Of a DNA stretch of 64,000 nucleotides, positions 35,189-44,418 are shown in pieces. The translations under genes were made by a program, and so were the position numbers. The stretch lies in the NCBI GenBank assembly GCA_045537695.1, contig JAZSQB010000069.1:1-64000 (forward strand). The letters are read 5' to 3'. The notes below the pieces were generated by a model. That model did no database searches. It was given only the letters and a program-made list of their open reading frames with translations, and was not told the DNA's origin. Position 1 is the stretch's first letter, and each line of letters begins with the position of its first letter. This stretch comes from RGIG2041 sp045537695. GTDB lineage: Bacteria > Bacillota > Clostridia > UBA1381 > UMGS1253.

Positions 35189-36013
35189 CTATTTCCTCAA
35201 AACTAAAACGTAACGTGTGTTTGCAAAATCCACCGCCGGTTCTACCACAGCATACTGATTGACGCCCGTAGAGTCCGCGTGCAGCTCTGTCACGCGTCCG
35301 AGTGGAATACCGGCTGCAAACACATCGCCGAGACCGGAGGTTTCGATCAGATCGCCGACCACAATTTCCGCTTGCTTATTGACAAAATTCAGCTTGCAAT
35401 ATCCGTCTTTCCCCAATGCCAAATCGCCGTCGAGCATCGCTACGTCACCAGTCCGCACTACACAACCGCCCACCGTAGAAGCACTGTCAATAATCGTACT
35501 GACGCGCGCCCAGTTCAGTCCGACCTCTTGCACCTGACCAACAAGACCTCGTTCGGTTACAACCATATCCTGCGCTTTGATGCCGTGCAAACTGCCCTTG
35601 TCAATCGTATAGGCGTTATACCAGTTATCACTGCTCCAACCGATAATTTTTGCACCGGTGGCGTTGTGGCCTTCGTACGTTTCTTCTTTCAGCTCAAGCA
35701 ACGCCTTCAAGTGCGCATTTTCTGCAGCAATCTCCTCTGCAGAGCGGTAATTTTGCTCTAAATCCGCAATGCGCTTTGTCAGGGCATCATTTACCTCCTT
35801 GTAATCGCGCATTTCAAACAGAAAATTGAAAAACCCGCCCACGCCTTCGGATGCACTTGTCGTCACCTTTTGCACCGGTGAAAGCAACGTATTAAAGGCA
35901 TTTTCAAAAATAGATGCCCGGTTTTTTTGGATGGTAGAAAGCGCCATAAAAATGCTGATAGCCAGGACAATACAACCCAAAATTATTAACTTTTTGTGCT
36001 TATCAAAATTCAT
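35189..36013 (-). CDS. mreC: Rod shape-determining protein MreC
   Basis: 274 residues. One N-terminal membrane helix, a coiled coil (about 60-105, DALTKRIADLEQNY), then the double beta-barrel core (AKIIGWSSDNWYNAYTIDKG, GLVGQVQEVG). Periplasm-side scaffold that activates PBP2. The ATG overlaps the end of maf. Confidence 0.95.
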   Translation of the reverse strand: MNFDKHKKLIILGCIVLAISIFMALSTIQKNRASIFENAFNTLLSPVQKVTTSASEGVGGFFNFLFEMRDYKEVNDALTKRIADLEQNYRSAEEIAAENAHLKALLELKEETYEGHNATGAKIIGWSSDNWYNAYTIDKGSLHGIKAQDMVVTERGLVGQVQEVGLNWARVSTIIDSASTVGGCVVRTGDVAMLDGDLALGKDGYCKLNFVNKQAEIVVGDLIETSGLGDVFAAGIPLGRVTELHADSTGVNQYAVVEPAVDFANTRYVLVLRK

Positions 36014-36579
36014 ATTGTCCCCTTTTCTTTAAGCATTTCTTCAAACAACCACAACGGAAAACCAATGACATTGTTTAAGTCCCCTTCTGTGCGTGCAACC
36101 AGTGCGCCGCCAATCCCCTGAATCGCGTATGCACCCGCTTTGTCCATCGGCTCGCCGCTGGCGATGTACGTTTCAATTTCCGCTTCCGACAGTTTTTTAA
36201 ACGTAACGTGCGTTACATCACTGCGGCTGACGGCACTACCATCTTTTGCATCCACAATACATACACCGGTCAGCACCTGATGGGTGTTGCCTGACAGCAA
36301 AGAAAGCATCCGCTTTGCATCCGCCGCGTTCGCCGGTTTTCCCATAATTTCTCCATTGAAGCTAACGACTGTATCCGACCCGATAACATACGCATCCTCG
36401 TTAACGCTTTTTGCTACCGCAGCGGCTTTTAAAAGCGCAAGCTCGCGCACTAAAAGCGCCGGGTCGGTCACGGAAATGTTTTCATCCACGTCCGCTACCT
36501 GTATATCAAATGTATAGCCCGCTGCCGCCAGAATTTCTCTTCTGCGCGGTGAAGCGGACGCAAGTATAAGCTTTTTCAT
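36010..36579 (-). CDS. maf: Maf nucleotide pyrophosphatase
   Basis: 189 residues from MKKLILASASPRRREIL after GGGTGA; the longer frame upstream lies inside the previous gene and is rejected. SASPRRREIL, VIGSDTVV and KPANAADAKRML are conserved. Hydrolyses non-canonical or m5U/dTTP-type triphosphates. Start codon adjoins the previous stop. Confidence 0.93.
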   Translation of the reverse strand: MKKLILASASPRRREILAAAGYTFDIQVADVDENISVTDPALLVRELALLKAAAVAKSVNEDAYVIGSDTVVSFNGEIMGKPANAADAKRMLSLLSGNTHQVLTGVCIVDAKDGSAVSRSDVTHVTFKKLSEAEIETYIASGEPMDKAGAYAIQGIGGALVARTEGDLNNVIGFPLWLFEEMLKEKGTI

Positions 36580-36581
36580 TT

Positions 36582-37088
36582 TCAGTTCACCCTTTTTAAG
36601 TACTGGACGGCAAATTTTGCCGCAAATCCCGTAAATACGCCGCACACTGCCGCAATGCTGAGCAGCGGCGGTAAATAGCTGTAAAGCAAAACCGGCGAAA
36701 GCAAGATTGCCGCTACGCACACCTGCGCCATAGAATGGGCGCACGCGCCGAGCACGCTTACGCCAATGATGCTCAGCTTCGTAAAATACCGCTTTGCCAC
36801 AGCCATCAGAAGCGTTGCCAAAACCGCGCCGCTCAGACTGTAGAGCATCCCAATCACGCCGCCGAATAACAATGCGCCGAGTATACTGCGCACAACGGAA
36901 GCGCAAAGCGCCTCCCGCGCGCCGTATAAATACAAAACCGTCAGTGCCGCAATATTGGCAAGGCCGAGCTTACCGCCAGGCAAATCCACAAAAAACGGCA
37001 AAAAGCTTTCAAACAGCTGCAACGTTATCCCCAGCGCAACCAGCATCGCCAACAAGGTCAGCTTTTTAATAGGCAACGATGTCTGCAT
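36582..37088 (-). CDS. Gx transporter family membrane protein
   Basis: 168 residues from MQTSLPIKK (GGGAGG site inside the end of the NusG-II gene). About five membrane helices, with LPGGKLGLANIAALTVLYLYG matching the family sometimes called heptaprenyl diphosphate synthase component I. Usually encoded next to a NusG domain II protein, as here. Probably an ECF-like substrate-binding membrane protein; substrate unknown. Confidence 0.85.
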   Translation of the reverse strand: MQTSLPIKKLTLLAMLVALGITLQLFESFLPFFVDLPGGKLGLANIAALTVLYLYGAREALCASVVRSILGALLFGGVIGMLYSLSGAVLATLLMAVAKRYFTKLSIIGVSVLGACAHSMAQVCVAAILLSPVLLYSYLPPLLSIAAVCGVFTGFAAKFAVQYLKRVN

Positions 37089-37440
37089 CCGCTTTTCCTC
37101 CCGTAATCTGCACAACCAAGCGATTCGGCAGGCATATCAAAGACGCATTCGCCTTGGATATTCTGCCCTGCCGCACCTCCATCTGGTCTTTGCAGCTGCT
37201 TTTTTGTACATATGCCCCTTCAGCATCAATCACAATTTCATTGTAGCCGTATTCCGTATCGGAAATATACGTTTTTTGCTCCGTTAAAGCGCGGTAATTG
37301 TAACGGGCGACGCATTTGCCGTCCACACAGATTTCGACCGTATCTCCAGCAGCAGAAAACACAAACAATTCTGCGCACACCATAAAAATGAGCGCAAAGG
37401 CAAGTATGCTTCCCGTTAAAATTTTATCCCACGTATTCAA
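37066..37440 (-). CDS. NusG domain II-containing exported protein
   Basis: 124 residues. N-terminal membrane helix (9-29), then a small beta domain with YGYNEIVIDAEGAYVQKSSCKDQ and CLPNRLVVQI. Usual neighbour of the Gx transporter. Function not established. The 3' end overlaps the next gene by 23 bp. Confidence 0.85.
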   Translation of the reverse strand: MNTWDKILTGSILAFALIFMVCAELFVFSAAGDTVEICVDGKCVARYNYRALTEQKTYISDTEYGYNEIVIDAEGAYVQKSSCKDQMEVRQGRISKANASLICLPNRLVVQITGGKADADIVAY

Positions 37441-37452
37441 GTAAAGCCTCCG

Positions 37453-39552
37453 TTACTGCACGCCGCGGTAAAAATGACCGCGCGTAAACGTATTTTGTGC
37501 AAACAGGCTTTCTGCGTTGCCGTGCTCGATTGCCTGTATATAATTTGCAAGCACCTGCGCCGTTTCCTGCGCATTTTCCACTGTAAAATCCAATCGGATA
37601 TGCCGTACACCTGCCGCGCGCAAATCCGAAAGCTTGTCCGCCATATATGTTGGCTTGGAGTTTAACAGCACATTCACGCACGCCTCCGGTCTGCAAAGCA
37701 CCGGAAAATCCGTCTGTTTTCTATCGCGCAGAATAAACGGTCCTTTTCCCTTTTTGCATCCGCCGGTATACGCGCGCATCAGGCAGTTTTGCATCACCAT
37801 CAGCGGCAGTCTGCCGTAGGCAACTACAACCGCTTTTTCCAATACATCATCGCCGAGCGCGGCAATTTCATCGGTATTGAGCTCCGGCGAAACGGTAATC
37901 TTAGATACCCCCATCGCCAAAAGCTGCATGGCGGTCTCTGTGTTGTACACACCGATGCGAAAATCCGTGTGGCGCTCTTTGTCCGTTAATTCCAGCTCCC
38001 CAATGCCGCTGATCGACACGGTATCCGTTATTAATTGTTCCAGTGCGCGCTCCCTGTTTTCTTCGGTCAGGATTTCCGGCAGTTTTACTGCCAGTTTAGT
38101 ATCTTCCACCGCCGGCAGCTTTGCAATCACCGATGCCGGTGCATACAGCACCGCCGGATGGTATGCCAGCGCCGCTTTTGCCTGCGCAAGCGTTTCCACC
38201 GAAACGCTAAAGCGCATTTCCGCCGCACGTGATGCACGCTTTTGCCCAAATTTCGGCAACGCCTCCACCAGTGTTCTGTTCACGGCGCACCGCTGCGCAG
38301 CCAATGCAGCCATCGCACTGCGGCGCAACGCATTGAGCGCACTGACCGGCAAAAATACATCCCCGTATAGCGTTACCGCTATATCGCGCACACGAAACGC
38401 CGTGCCACCGGTTTTTGAAAGGCGTTTAGTGATTTCTTCTTCTGTGGTCGGGCGGTTTTGCGCCGCATCCACCACATCACCCGTCACCGTTACTCTATGC
38501 CCGTCCGCATCCGTCACGGTCAGCTCCGCCGGATGCGACGGCGTAAAGTTTACTTGCATATCTACATCCACACAGCGCACGTTTGCCTGCGCCGTGCAAA
38601 GATTTTCTATTCCCTCTGCAAATTTTTCCGGTGAAACATTGGACGGATTGAGCACACTCATCATCTCCGCGCCGCGTTTCCCCTTAAAATAAGCATCTGT
38701 AAATCCACTGCGGTTAAAGGCATCGAGCAAGGTTTGCATATCCTGCTTGGTTGCCGGCAGCGCACTGTCTAATTTTTTTCTATACACGCCGGTTACGGTT
38801 GCAACATATGCCGGCTTTTTTAATCTGCCCTCAATTTTGAGCGAAGCGACGCCCATATCCGCAAGCGTCTGTAGATCGGAAAGCAACGCCAAATCCTTCG
38901 GACTCATTAAATAGCCGCTTTTCAGCTTCTTGCCGTCTTCTGTCAGCAGTGTATACGGCAAACGACACGGCTGGGCACAGCGTCCGCGATTTCCGCTTCT
39001 GCCGCCCAAAACGCTGCTGAGTAAGCACTGCCCTGAATAACAATAACACAGTGCGCCGTGCACGAAGATTTCAAGTTCTGCGCTGCAGTGCTTTGCAATA
39101 TGCGCAATCTGCCCGGAAGACAGCTCGCGCGCAAGCACCACGCGGCAAAAGCCGAGCTTTTCCAATGCGCGCACACCGGCAAGGTTATGTACTGTCATCT
39201 GCGTAGATGCGTGCAGTGGAAAATCCGGCATTGCAGTATGCACCGCGCGCGCAAGACCCAAGTCCTGCACAATCAGCCCGTCCACACCGATTGCATACAA
39301 AAGCTTTGCATATTCTACCGCCGACATAAGCTCACTTTGCTTAATCAGCGTATTCTGCGTTACATAGAGTTTCACGCCGCGCAAGTGGCAATATTCCACC
39401 GCCGCACGCATCTCTTGTTCATCAAAATTACTCGCCGAAGCGCGCGCCGAAAAACGGCTACCCCCGACATATACAGCGTCTGCGCCGCTCTGCACGGCGG
39501 CATACAAAGCCGCCTCTGAGCCCGCAGGCGCCAAAAGCTCCAGTAATTTCAT
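37453..39552 (-). CDS. U32 family peptidase with C-terminal DUF3656 region
   Basis: 699 residues. N-terminal TIM-barrel-like U32 domain with the family signature EIFVHGALCYCYSGQCLLS and four clustered cysteines (SGNRGRCAQPCRLPY), then a DUF3656-type domain and a C-terminal second half with iron-sulfur-like cysteines (MRAYTGGCKKGKG). Related to RlhA, which makes 5-hydroxycytidine in 23S rRNA, so RNA hydroxylation is as likely as proteolysis. Confidence 0.92.
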   Translation of the reverse strand: MKLLELLAPAGSEAALYAAVQSGADAVYVGGSRFSARASASNFDEQEMRAAVEYCHLRGVKLYVTQNTLIKQSELMSAVEYAKLLYAIGVDGLIVQDLGLARAVHTAMPDFPLHASTQMTVHNLAGVRALEKLGFCRVVLARELSSGQIAHIAKHCSAELEIFVHGALCYCYSGQCLLSSVLGGRSGNRGRCAQPCRLPYTLLTEDGKKLKSGYLMSPKDLALLSDLQTLADMGVASLKIEGRLKKPAYVATVTGVYRKKLDSALPATKQDMQTLLDAFNRSGFTDAYFKGKRGAEMMSVLNPSNVSPEKFAEGIENLCTAQANVRCVDVDMQVNFTPSHPAELTVTDADGHRVTVTGDVVDAAQNRPTTEEEITKRLSKTGGTAFRVRDIAVTLYGDVFLPVSALNALRRSAMAALAAQRCAVNRTLVEALPKFGQKRASRAAEMRFSVSVETLAQAKAALAYHPAVLYAPASVIAKLPAVEDTKLAVKLPEILTEENRERALEQLITDTVSISGIGELELTDKERHTDFRIGVYNTETAMQLLAMGVSKITVSPELNTDEIAALGDDVLEKAVVVAYGRLPLMVMQNCLMRAYTGGCKKGKGPFILRDRKQTDFPVLCRPEACVNVLLNSKPTYMADKLSDLRAAGVRHIRLDFTVENAQETAQVLANYIQAIEHGNAESLFAQNTFTRGHFYRGVQ

Positions 39553-39564
39553 ATATTCACTCCG

Positions 39565-39921
39565 TTATCTGCGCGTTGCCAGGTCTCTGTTCTTTCGCTC
39601 CAGCTCCGTTTTGAGTACCTCTAACTGCGCACGAAGGCGCTTCTTTTCCTGCTCCGCTTCCTCTAACTTTGCATCATAATCCACAATCTGACGGCGCAGT
39701 TCATCCTCTGCCTTCTGCGCTTTAAAATGCAAATCTGACAGATTGATTGCGGTCAATACCGCTGCCATATCCATACTCAGGCGCGGATTGTACTCTGTGA
39801 TTTCGCCGATTTTTTTGTCCACATAAGCGCAAATCTTGTATATGTATTCCTCCGGCTCCTCCGCTGTGATTGTGTACTGTCTGCCCCGGATGCGCACCTC
39901 AATTTTATTTCTTTCGCTCAT
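39565..39921 (-). CDS. zapA: Cell division protein ZapA
   Basis: 118 residues. ZapA globular head (EVRIRGRQYTITAEEPEEYI, MDMAAVLTAINLSDL) and a long C-terminal coiled coil (about 65-115). Cross-links FtsZ filaments. Overlaps the nudix stop (ATGA) and is followed by U32, a common order in Clostridia. Confidence 0.9.
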   Translation of the reverse strand: MSERNKIEVRIRGRQYTITAEEPEEYIYKICAYVDKKIGEITEYNPRLSMDMAAVLTAINLSDLHFKAQKAEDELRRQIVDYDAKLEEAEQEKKRLRAQLEVLKTELERKNRDLATRR

Positions 39922-40472
39922 GCTTTTCTACCACCTTTATTTTCAAGATACTTTTTCGCCTTTAATATACCAATGACGGTTTTCGCGTCATAAAGTGTCC
40001 CATCCATAACCATATCCACCAACGTGTCCAAAGGATAACTGTATACCTCGACAAACTCATCGCCGTCCGGCTGCATTTCGCCGGCGGTCAATCCCAAAGC
40101 GAGATACACATAAATTTTTTCGCAGCAATAGCCGGGGCTGACATAGTCCGCGCCGAGGAATACAAATTTCTCCGCCGTAAAGCCGGTTTCTTCGCGCAGT
40201 TCTCTCTTTGCGCCCTCTAAGCTGTCCTCCTCCGCTTCCAGTTTGCCTGCCGGTAGCTCCAAAAGAAAATCATCGAGCGGACGGCGGTACTGCCGAACCA
40301 GATACGCCTTGCCCGCATCATCCACTGCAACCACACATACGCCGCCGCAGTGCTCCACAATTTCGCGCTTGGCAGTATGTCCGTTTTGCACTTCCACCTC
40401 TTCGACGCGCACGCTTAATATTTTCCCGCGATATACATATTCGGAATGGATACATTTTTCCTTCTTCAGCAT
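39918..40472 (-). CDS. ADP-ribose pyrophosphatase-type nudix hydrolase
   Basis: 184 residues from MLKKEKCIHSEYVYRG (GAGGG site). Complete nudix box: GKLEAEEDSLEG followed by AKRELREETGF. VRQYRRPLDDFLLELPAG is typical of ADP-ribose pyrophosphatases (NudF type). The upstream extension to 40580 contains the promoter and is rejected. Confidence 0.92.
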   Translation of the reverse strand: MLKKEKCIHSEYVYRGKILSVRVEEVEVQNGHTAKREIVEHCGGVCVVAVDDAGKAYLVRQYRRPLDDFLLELPAGKLEAEEDSLEGAKRELREETGFTAEKFVFLGADYVSPGYCCEKIYVYLALGLTAGEMQPDGDEFVEVYSYPLDTLVDMVMDGTLYDAKTVIGILKAKKYLENKGGRKA

Positions 40473-40514
40473 ACCTTTTTCCCTCATATTCCTATAACTA
40501 CATATATATAGTTC

Positions 40515-40543
40515 ATTATAGTATTTTTTCACAAAAATAGCAA
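40515..40543 (-). promoter_or_regulatory. Promoter of the nudix-zapA operon
   Basis: Minus strand TTGCTA-N17-TATAAT, followed by the palindromic AACTATATATATGTAGTT, a possible operator. Confidence 0.6.
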
Positions 40544-40579
40544 GAAAAATCTTTTCAACTGCCCGATTTTCAAACGACA

Positions 40580-40604
40580 AAAGCCGTCCATATTGGACGG
40601 CTTT
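40580..40604 (-). terminator. Terminator after the BofC-like gene
   Basis: AAAGCCGTCCA/TGGACGGCTTT with a 3-nt loop. Confidence 0.88.
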
Positions 40605-40609
40605 CCCAA

Positions 40610-41014
40610 TTAGCTCATAAAATCTTCTAAAATACGCGTCAGCGCTTCTTCGCTACGCAGCACGATGCCGTCCTCCAACTGTGCCACATCCTGCGGTGGC
40701 AAACGCCGGATGTCCGTATCAATAATGCTCGCAATCGCGCGGGTACCGTCCCCGTATACGCGGTACACAGCAAGCTTTTCCATATATGCCTTCAGCACAA
40801 AATATCCGCCGCCGTCCGGCGCTTCCTTTTCCGTTTCCGCCGGCGATGCCGACGGTACAATCGCTTCCGCCTGCGGTGCCGGCAGCGGAATCTGCTCAAT
40901 TACCGCCTGCGGCATCGCAGGACTCTCTACACGCTTCGTGCCCCGTAACAGCGCAACGCCCATCAGCAGCATACATCCCCCGCAAATCCATACCCATTTT
41001 TGTTTCATTTGCAT
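40610..41014 (-). CDS. BofC C-terminal domain protein
   Basis: 134 residues. Signal anchor (9-24), a linker rich in Pro/Ala/Glu, then the BofC_C-like domain (YMEKLAVYRVYGDG, IDTDIRRLPPQDVAQLEDGI). In Bacillus BofC sits between forespore membranes and restrains SpoIVB, which controls SpoIVFB; spoIVFB is present at 26026. Two in-frame starts (41014, 41008). Confidence 0.78.
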   Translation of the reverse strand: MQMKQKWVWICGGCMLLMGVALLRGTKRVESPAMPQAVIEQIPLPAPQAEAIVPSASPAETEKEAPDGGGYFVLKAYMEKLAVYRVYGDGTRAIASIIDTDIRRLPPQDVAQLEDGIVLRSEEALTRILEDFMS

Positions 41015-41071
41015 ACATTCCTTTGCACTTCTTTGCCCTTATTTTGTCTGTACAAAGAAAAAATTATGCAT

Positions 41072-42184
41072 TTATTTTTGCAGCGCCCACACCGCATCCG
41101 CCGCTTGTTTCACATCGCGCATTGTATTATAATAACCAAACGAAAAACGAACCGTGCCCGCAGGATATGTACCGAGCGATTTGTGCGCCAGCGGCGCACA
41201 GTGCAGTCCACTGCGCACGCATATGCCGTATTCCTTCTCCAGTGCTTCGCTCACTTCTACCGGATGCCTATCCCGCATACACACGCTCACCACGCCGCTT
41301 TCGCCGCGGTAAACTGTAACATTTGGCATTGCGGACAGTCTTTCGCAAAACGCATCCGCAAGTGCACGTTCGTGCGCCAAAAGCGCACCGTTTCCCAAGC
41401 CTTGCACATAGCGTATTGCCGCACCGAGCGCCGCAATCGCAGGTGCATTTACCGTGCCGCTGACCAACTTATCGGGAAATGTTTCCGGCTGATAAATATT
41501 TTCCGATTCGCTGCCGCTGCCCCCTTGCAGTAACGGACGGATATCCACCCCGTCGCTAACATACAATCCGCCTGTACCGAGTGGTCCCATCAACCCCTTG
41601 TGTCCGGCAAACGCCAGCATATCTATGCCCTGCGATTTGACGTCAATCGACGCCACACCGGCACTCTGCGCCGCATCCACTAAAAGCAGCGCACCGTGTG
41701 CATGTGCAATACACCCCATCGCAGCGATATCCTGCACCACACCGCACACATTGGAAATATGATTTACAATCACCAGTTTCGTATGCCTTTGCATAACCGC
41801 TTCCACCGCAGACGGCAAAACATGCCCCTGCGCATCCGCCTGCGCAATGCTGTAAGCGCATCCGGTATGGATAACCGGACGCAAAACGGAATTATGCTCC
41901 ATCCCCGTCAGCACAACGTGATCCTCTATTTTTAGCGTGCCGTGAATCGCCATATTCAGCGCCATCGTTGTGTTCTGCGTAAATGCAATGCGCTCCGGCT
42001 GTGCAATACCGAACAAATCGGCCGCCGCATCCGCCGCGTCGCTGACCATCTCGGAAGCACGCAAAGAAAATTGATGCCCACCACGTCCTGCATTTGCACT
42101 ATTGCGGCGCACGGCATCAAAATATGTTTTATAAACGACAGACGGCTTATGCAGCGTCGTCGCCGCATTATCAAGATAAATCAT
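41072..42184 (-). CDS. Cysteine desulfurase family PLP enzyme
   Basis: 370 residues from MIYLDNAATTLHKP. Fold type I class V: FTQNTTMALNMAIHG, EHNSVLRPV, DAAQSAGV, PLP Lys in AFAGHKGLMGPLGTGGLYV, and the active loop GICVRSGLHCAPLAHK with the sulfur-accepting cysteine. Provides sulfur or selenium. It overlaps the preceding DUF3343 gene by 14 bp, a widely seen pairing. Confidence 0.93.
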   Translation of the reverse strand: MIYLDNAATTLHKPSVVYKTYFDAVRRNSANAGRGGHQFSLRASEMVSDAADAAADLFGIAQPERIAFTQNTTMALNMAIHGTLKIEDHVVLTGMEHNSVLRPVIHTGCAYSIAQADAQGHVLPSAVEAVMQRHTKLVIVNHISNVCGVVQDIAAMGCIAHAHGALLLVDAAQSAGVASIDVKSQGIDMLAFAGHKGLMGPLGTGGLYVSDGVDIRPLLQGGSGSESENIYQPETFPDKLVSGTVNAPAIAALGAAIRYVQGLGNGALLAHERALADAFCERLSAMPNVTVYRGESGVVSVCMRDRHPVEVSEALEKEYGICVRSGLHCAPLAHKSLGTYPAGTVRFSFGYYNTMRDVKQAADAVWALQK

Positions 42185-42437
42185 ACGCCGTATACACTCT
42201 CCCATCCTCTGATTCCGTCACATGAAAAACCGCCTTGACCGGCATTTGCTTTTCTGCAGAATATGCCAAAATTCCCTCACAATCCGCCGTGGCGCACTCC
42301 AAACCGTAGCTGCAGCCCTTAAGTCCCAAATCCGACGGCAGCTGCACCACCGCTGTACGTACCTTTTTCTGCTTGAGCTGCTTTCGCGCCCGATGCACCA
42401 CTGAAATGGAGCTGTATACGATAACACACCTCTGCAT
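42171..42437 (-). CDS. DUF3343 putative Se/S carrier-like protein
   Basis: 88 residues from MQRCVIVYSSISVVHRARK, after AAAGGGGGTG; the long upstream frame is not coding. It ends GRVYTAYDLS. Conserved CSYGLECATADCEGI cysteines could carry sulfur or selenium. Translationally coupled to the cysteine desulfurase, which is probably its partner. Confidence 0.82.
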   Translation of the reverse strand: MQRCVIVYSSISVVHRARKQLKQKKVRTAVVQLPSDLGLKGCSYGLECATADCEGILAYSAEKQMPVKAVFHVTESEDGRVYTAYDLS

Positions 42438-42516
42438 AAAAACACCCCCTTTCCACAAACTTTCTATTTTCATTGTATGCAAAAGGGCTGATTTATGCGC
42501 ATGAAAAAGCACAAAC

Positions 42517-42538
42517 GGGACGATGTGGGCATCGTCCC
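42517..42538. repeat. Short palindromic repeat
   Basis: GGGACGAT/ATCGTCCC with a 6-nt loop, in the 148-bp gap between cwlD and the DUF3343 gene; of the dispersed palindrome type (CCCTAC on one side). Confidence 0.5.
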
Positions 42539-42585
42539 CTACAGTGTTGCCATTGGTTTTACAGCATTTTTCACAACCCACCCGG

Positions 42586-43290
42586 CTATTGCTTCTCCCC
42601 GGCGAAATACTGTGAGATACCATCTGCGATGGCATCAGCAACCGCCTTTTGATAATCGGCGGTTTTGAGTTTTTCGCGTTCCGTCTCGTTGGATAAAAAC
42701 CCACATTCCACAATCAGCGACGGTACATTGGGTGCGCGTAATAAATAAATCCCGTCCGGCGCGCGCATCGGTACGCGCTGATTTTCCGGGTCTACCTTTT
42801 CGCGCAGTGCGCTCTGTATACACTGCGCCACGTCTGCCGAAGCTTGGTGCGTTGTATCATAGAGTACCTGTGCCCCGTGGTATTTCGTTTGCTCAAATTG
42901 GTTCATGTGAATACTGACAAACAATGCCGGCATCGCCGCATCACGCAGTTTTTTCCGGTTGCGCATATCAGCGCGTTTCTTTTCACCGATACTTTTCCCG
43001 CTGTCATGGATACCGTTTGCATCCGTGCGGGTCATCAACACGCAAAAGCCACGACTTTCCAACGCTTTTTGCAATTGAAGACAGACCGCCAGATTTAGCG
43101 GCGCCTCCTGTGTGCCGTCTGCTGCGACACAGCCGCCATCCGGCGCACCGTGCCCTGCATCGAGCATAATCGTGCGCTGCAATGGTGCGCTTACCTCTAT
43201 TTCATTTTCAGCCAAGCCGACCAAAACCAAGCTCAGTAATAGAATACAAACCAACAACACCGCGCTGCTGCGCCGAACAAATAAAATCAT
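42586..43290 (-). CDS. cwlD: N-acetylmuramoyl-L-alanine amidase CwlD
   Basis: 234 residues. Signal anchor, then Amidase_3: MLDAGHGAPDGGC (first zinc His), LNLAVCLQL with its Glu-like position replaced in EAPLNL, SIHMNQFE (second zinc His) and the catalytic Glu in LIVECGFLSN. Starts removal of peptide side chains for muramic-delta-lactam in the spore cortex. Confidence 0.9.
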   Translation of the reverse strand: MILFVRRSSAVLLVCILLLSLVLVGLAENEIEVSAPLQRTIMLDAGHGAPDGGCVAADGTQEAPLNLAVCLQLQKALESRGFCVLMTRTDANGIHDSGKSIGEKKRADMRNRKKLRDAAMPALFVSIHMNQFEQTKYHGAQVLYDTTHQASADVAQCIQSALREKVDPENQRVPMRAPDGIYLLRAPNVPSLIVECGFLSNETEREKLKTADYQKAVADAIADGISQYFAGEKQ

Positions 43291-43324
43291 ATATACCTCC
43301 GAAAGTTTGTTCTAACTCGAAACA

Positions 43325-43361
43325 AAAATGCGGTGCAAACTTTACGTTTACACCGCATTTT
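43325..43361 (-). terminator. Terminator after the Asp23 gene
   Basis: AAAATGCGGTG/CACCGCATTTT, 15-nt loop, 13 bp after the stop. Confidence 0.85.
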
Positions 43362-43374
43362 ATCTCATTTTCAT

Positions 43375-43770
43375 TTATGCTTCCGGCGCTTCGTCCGCCT
43401 TCGCTTTTTCCTTCTTGCCTTCCTTTTCAAAGTATACGCCGTCAATGTATACATTCACGCCGAGCACTTCAAGTCCGGTCATGCTCTCCACTGCCTTTTT
43501 CACCTTCTGCTGCAGCTGCGCGGAAATATCTGCAATTTTTGCACCGTAGCACACGGTGATATGCACATCAATCGTCGCCTTGCCGTCCTCGATGTCTGCT
43601 TTCACACCCTTGCCTACATTCTTTTTGCCCAAAATCTCCGCAATGCCACCGACGATACCGCCGCTCATAGAGTAAATACCCGGCACCTCAGCGGCAGCCG
43701 CACCTGCAATCACACCGACAACTTCATCCGAAATCACAACGCTGCCGATTTCCATATTTGTATTTTCCAT
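43375..43770 (-). CDS. Asp23/Gls24 family envelope protein
   Basis: 131 residues from MENTNMEIGSVVISDEVV after AAAGGAG. The Asp23 domain (IAGAAAAEVPGIYSM, IDVHITVCYGAKI, VNVYIDGVYF) is followed by an acidic/lysine tail. Membrane-associated envelope homeostasis protein. Between spoIIIAH and cwlD. Confidence 0.93.
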   Translation of the reverse strand: MENTNMEIGSVVISDEVVGVIAGAAAAEVPGIYSMSGGIVGGIAEILGKKNVGKGVKADIEDGKATIDVHITVCYGAKIADISAQLQQKVKKAVESMTGLEVLGVNVYIDGVYFEKEGKKEKAKADEAPEA

Positions 43771-43844
43771 AACGTTTTCTCCTTTCACATAACCTGCATC
43801 CGTCCTTCGCCGGATTCACTTATGTAAATAGTATACCACGTTTT

Positions 43845-44399
43845 TTACTGAACTTCAACAATTTTTATATTTTTTATTGAAACATTCGTCTGCGATGCGA
43901 CAATGTCCTGAATTTTTGCCACATCCGCTTCGGAAAGTGCCTGCGCTTTTACGGTGACGCTTGCCGTATCGCCGGACACGTACACCACGGCATCGGCAAA
44001 TCCTTTTGCCTTAATCATATTCTCTGCCGCTGTCTCCTTATCCGCGACACCTGCAATGGCGAGTAGGTCCGTTTGCGCCTGCTTTTTTGTTTCCAAATCC
44101 ATATTGGCATTGTCAACGATTTCATTGAGCCTTGCAATCGTGGTGCTGCGCGCATTTTCGCGGCTGACGCGCGCCGCGCTGAAATAATCCTCTACCGGCG
44201 CGCTCACCAGCTGTGCCTCACCCATTTTACCCGCCGGCTGCGTTTCTTCTGGTGCTTTGTCTGCTTCTGCCGTCTCCTGCTGTGCTACAACCGGTGCCTG
44301 CGCATTCTGCGTATAATTAAAGTTAATAAACGCCGCAACACCGATGAGCAAAATCAGGGCACCAATTAAAACCTCTTTCCTTTTCATCACCATCATCAT
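43845..44399 (-). CDS. spoIIIAH: Stage III sporulation protein AH
   Basis: 184 residues from the ATG at 44399 (TAAGGAGG site). One membrane helix, an acidic/Gln linker, then the SpoIIIAH ring-building domain (FSAARVSRENARSTTIARL, AENMIKAKGFADAVVYV). It forms a channel with SpoIIQ; a SpoIIQ candidate is at 49978. Last gene of the spoIIIA operon. Confidence 0.92.
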   Translation of the reverse strand: MMMVMKRKEVLIGALILLIGVAAFINFNYTQNAQAPVVAQQETAEADKAPEETQPAGKMGEAQLVSAPVEDYFSAARVSRENARSTTIARLNEIVDNANMDLETKKQAQTDLLAIAGVADKETAAENMIKAKGFADAVVYVSGDTASVTVKAQALSEADVAKIQDIVASQTNVSIKNIKIVEVQ

Positions 44400-44418
44400 T
44401 CCTTTTGCCTCCTTAGAT

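Noticed and set aside
37877..38692. 271-codon plus-strand frame inside the U32 peptidase gene
   Set aside because: Antisense shadow of a well-supported 699-residue gene; serine/alanine-rich text with no motif and no ribosome site.
42171..42713. Long 180-codon reading of the DUF3343 gene
   Set aside because: The first 92 codons cover an intergenic palindrome and have no homology; AAAGGGGGTG before 42437 marks the true start.
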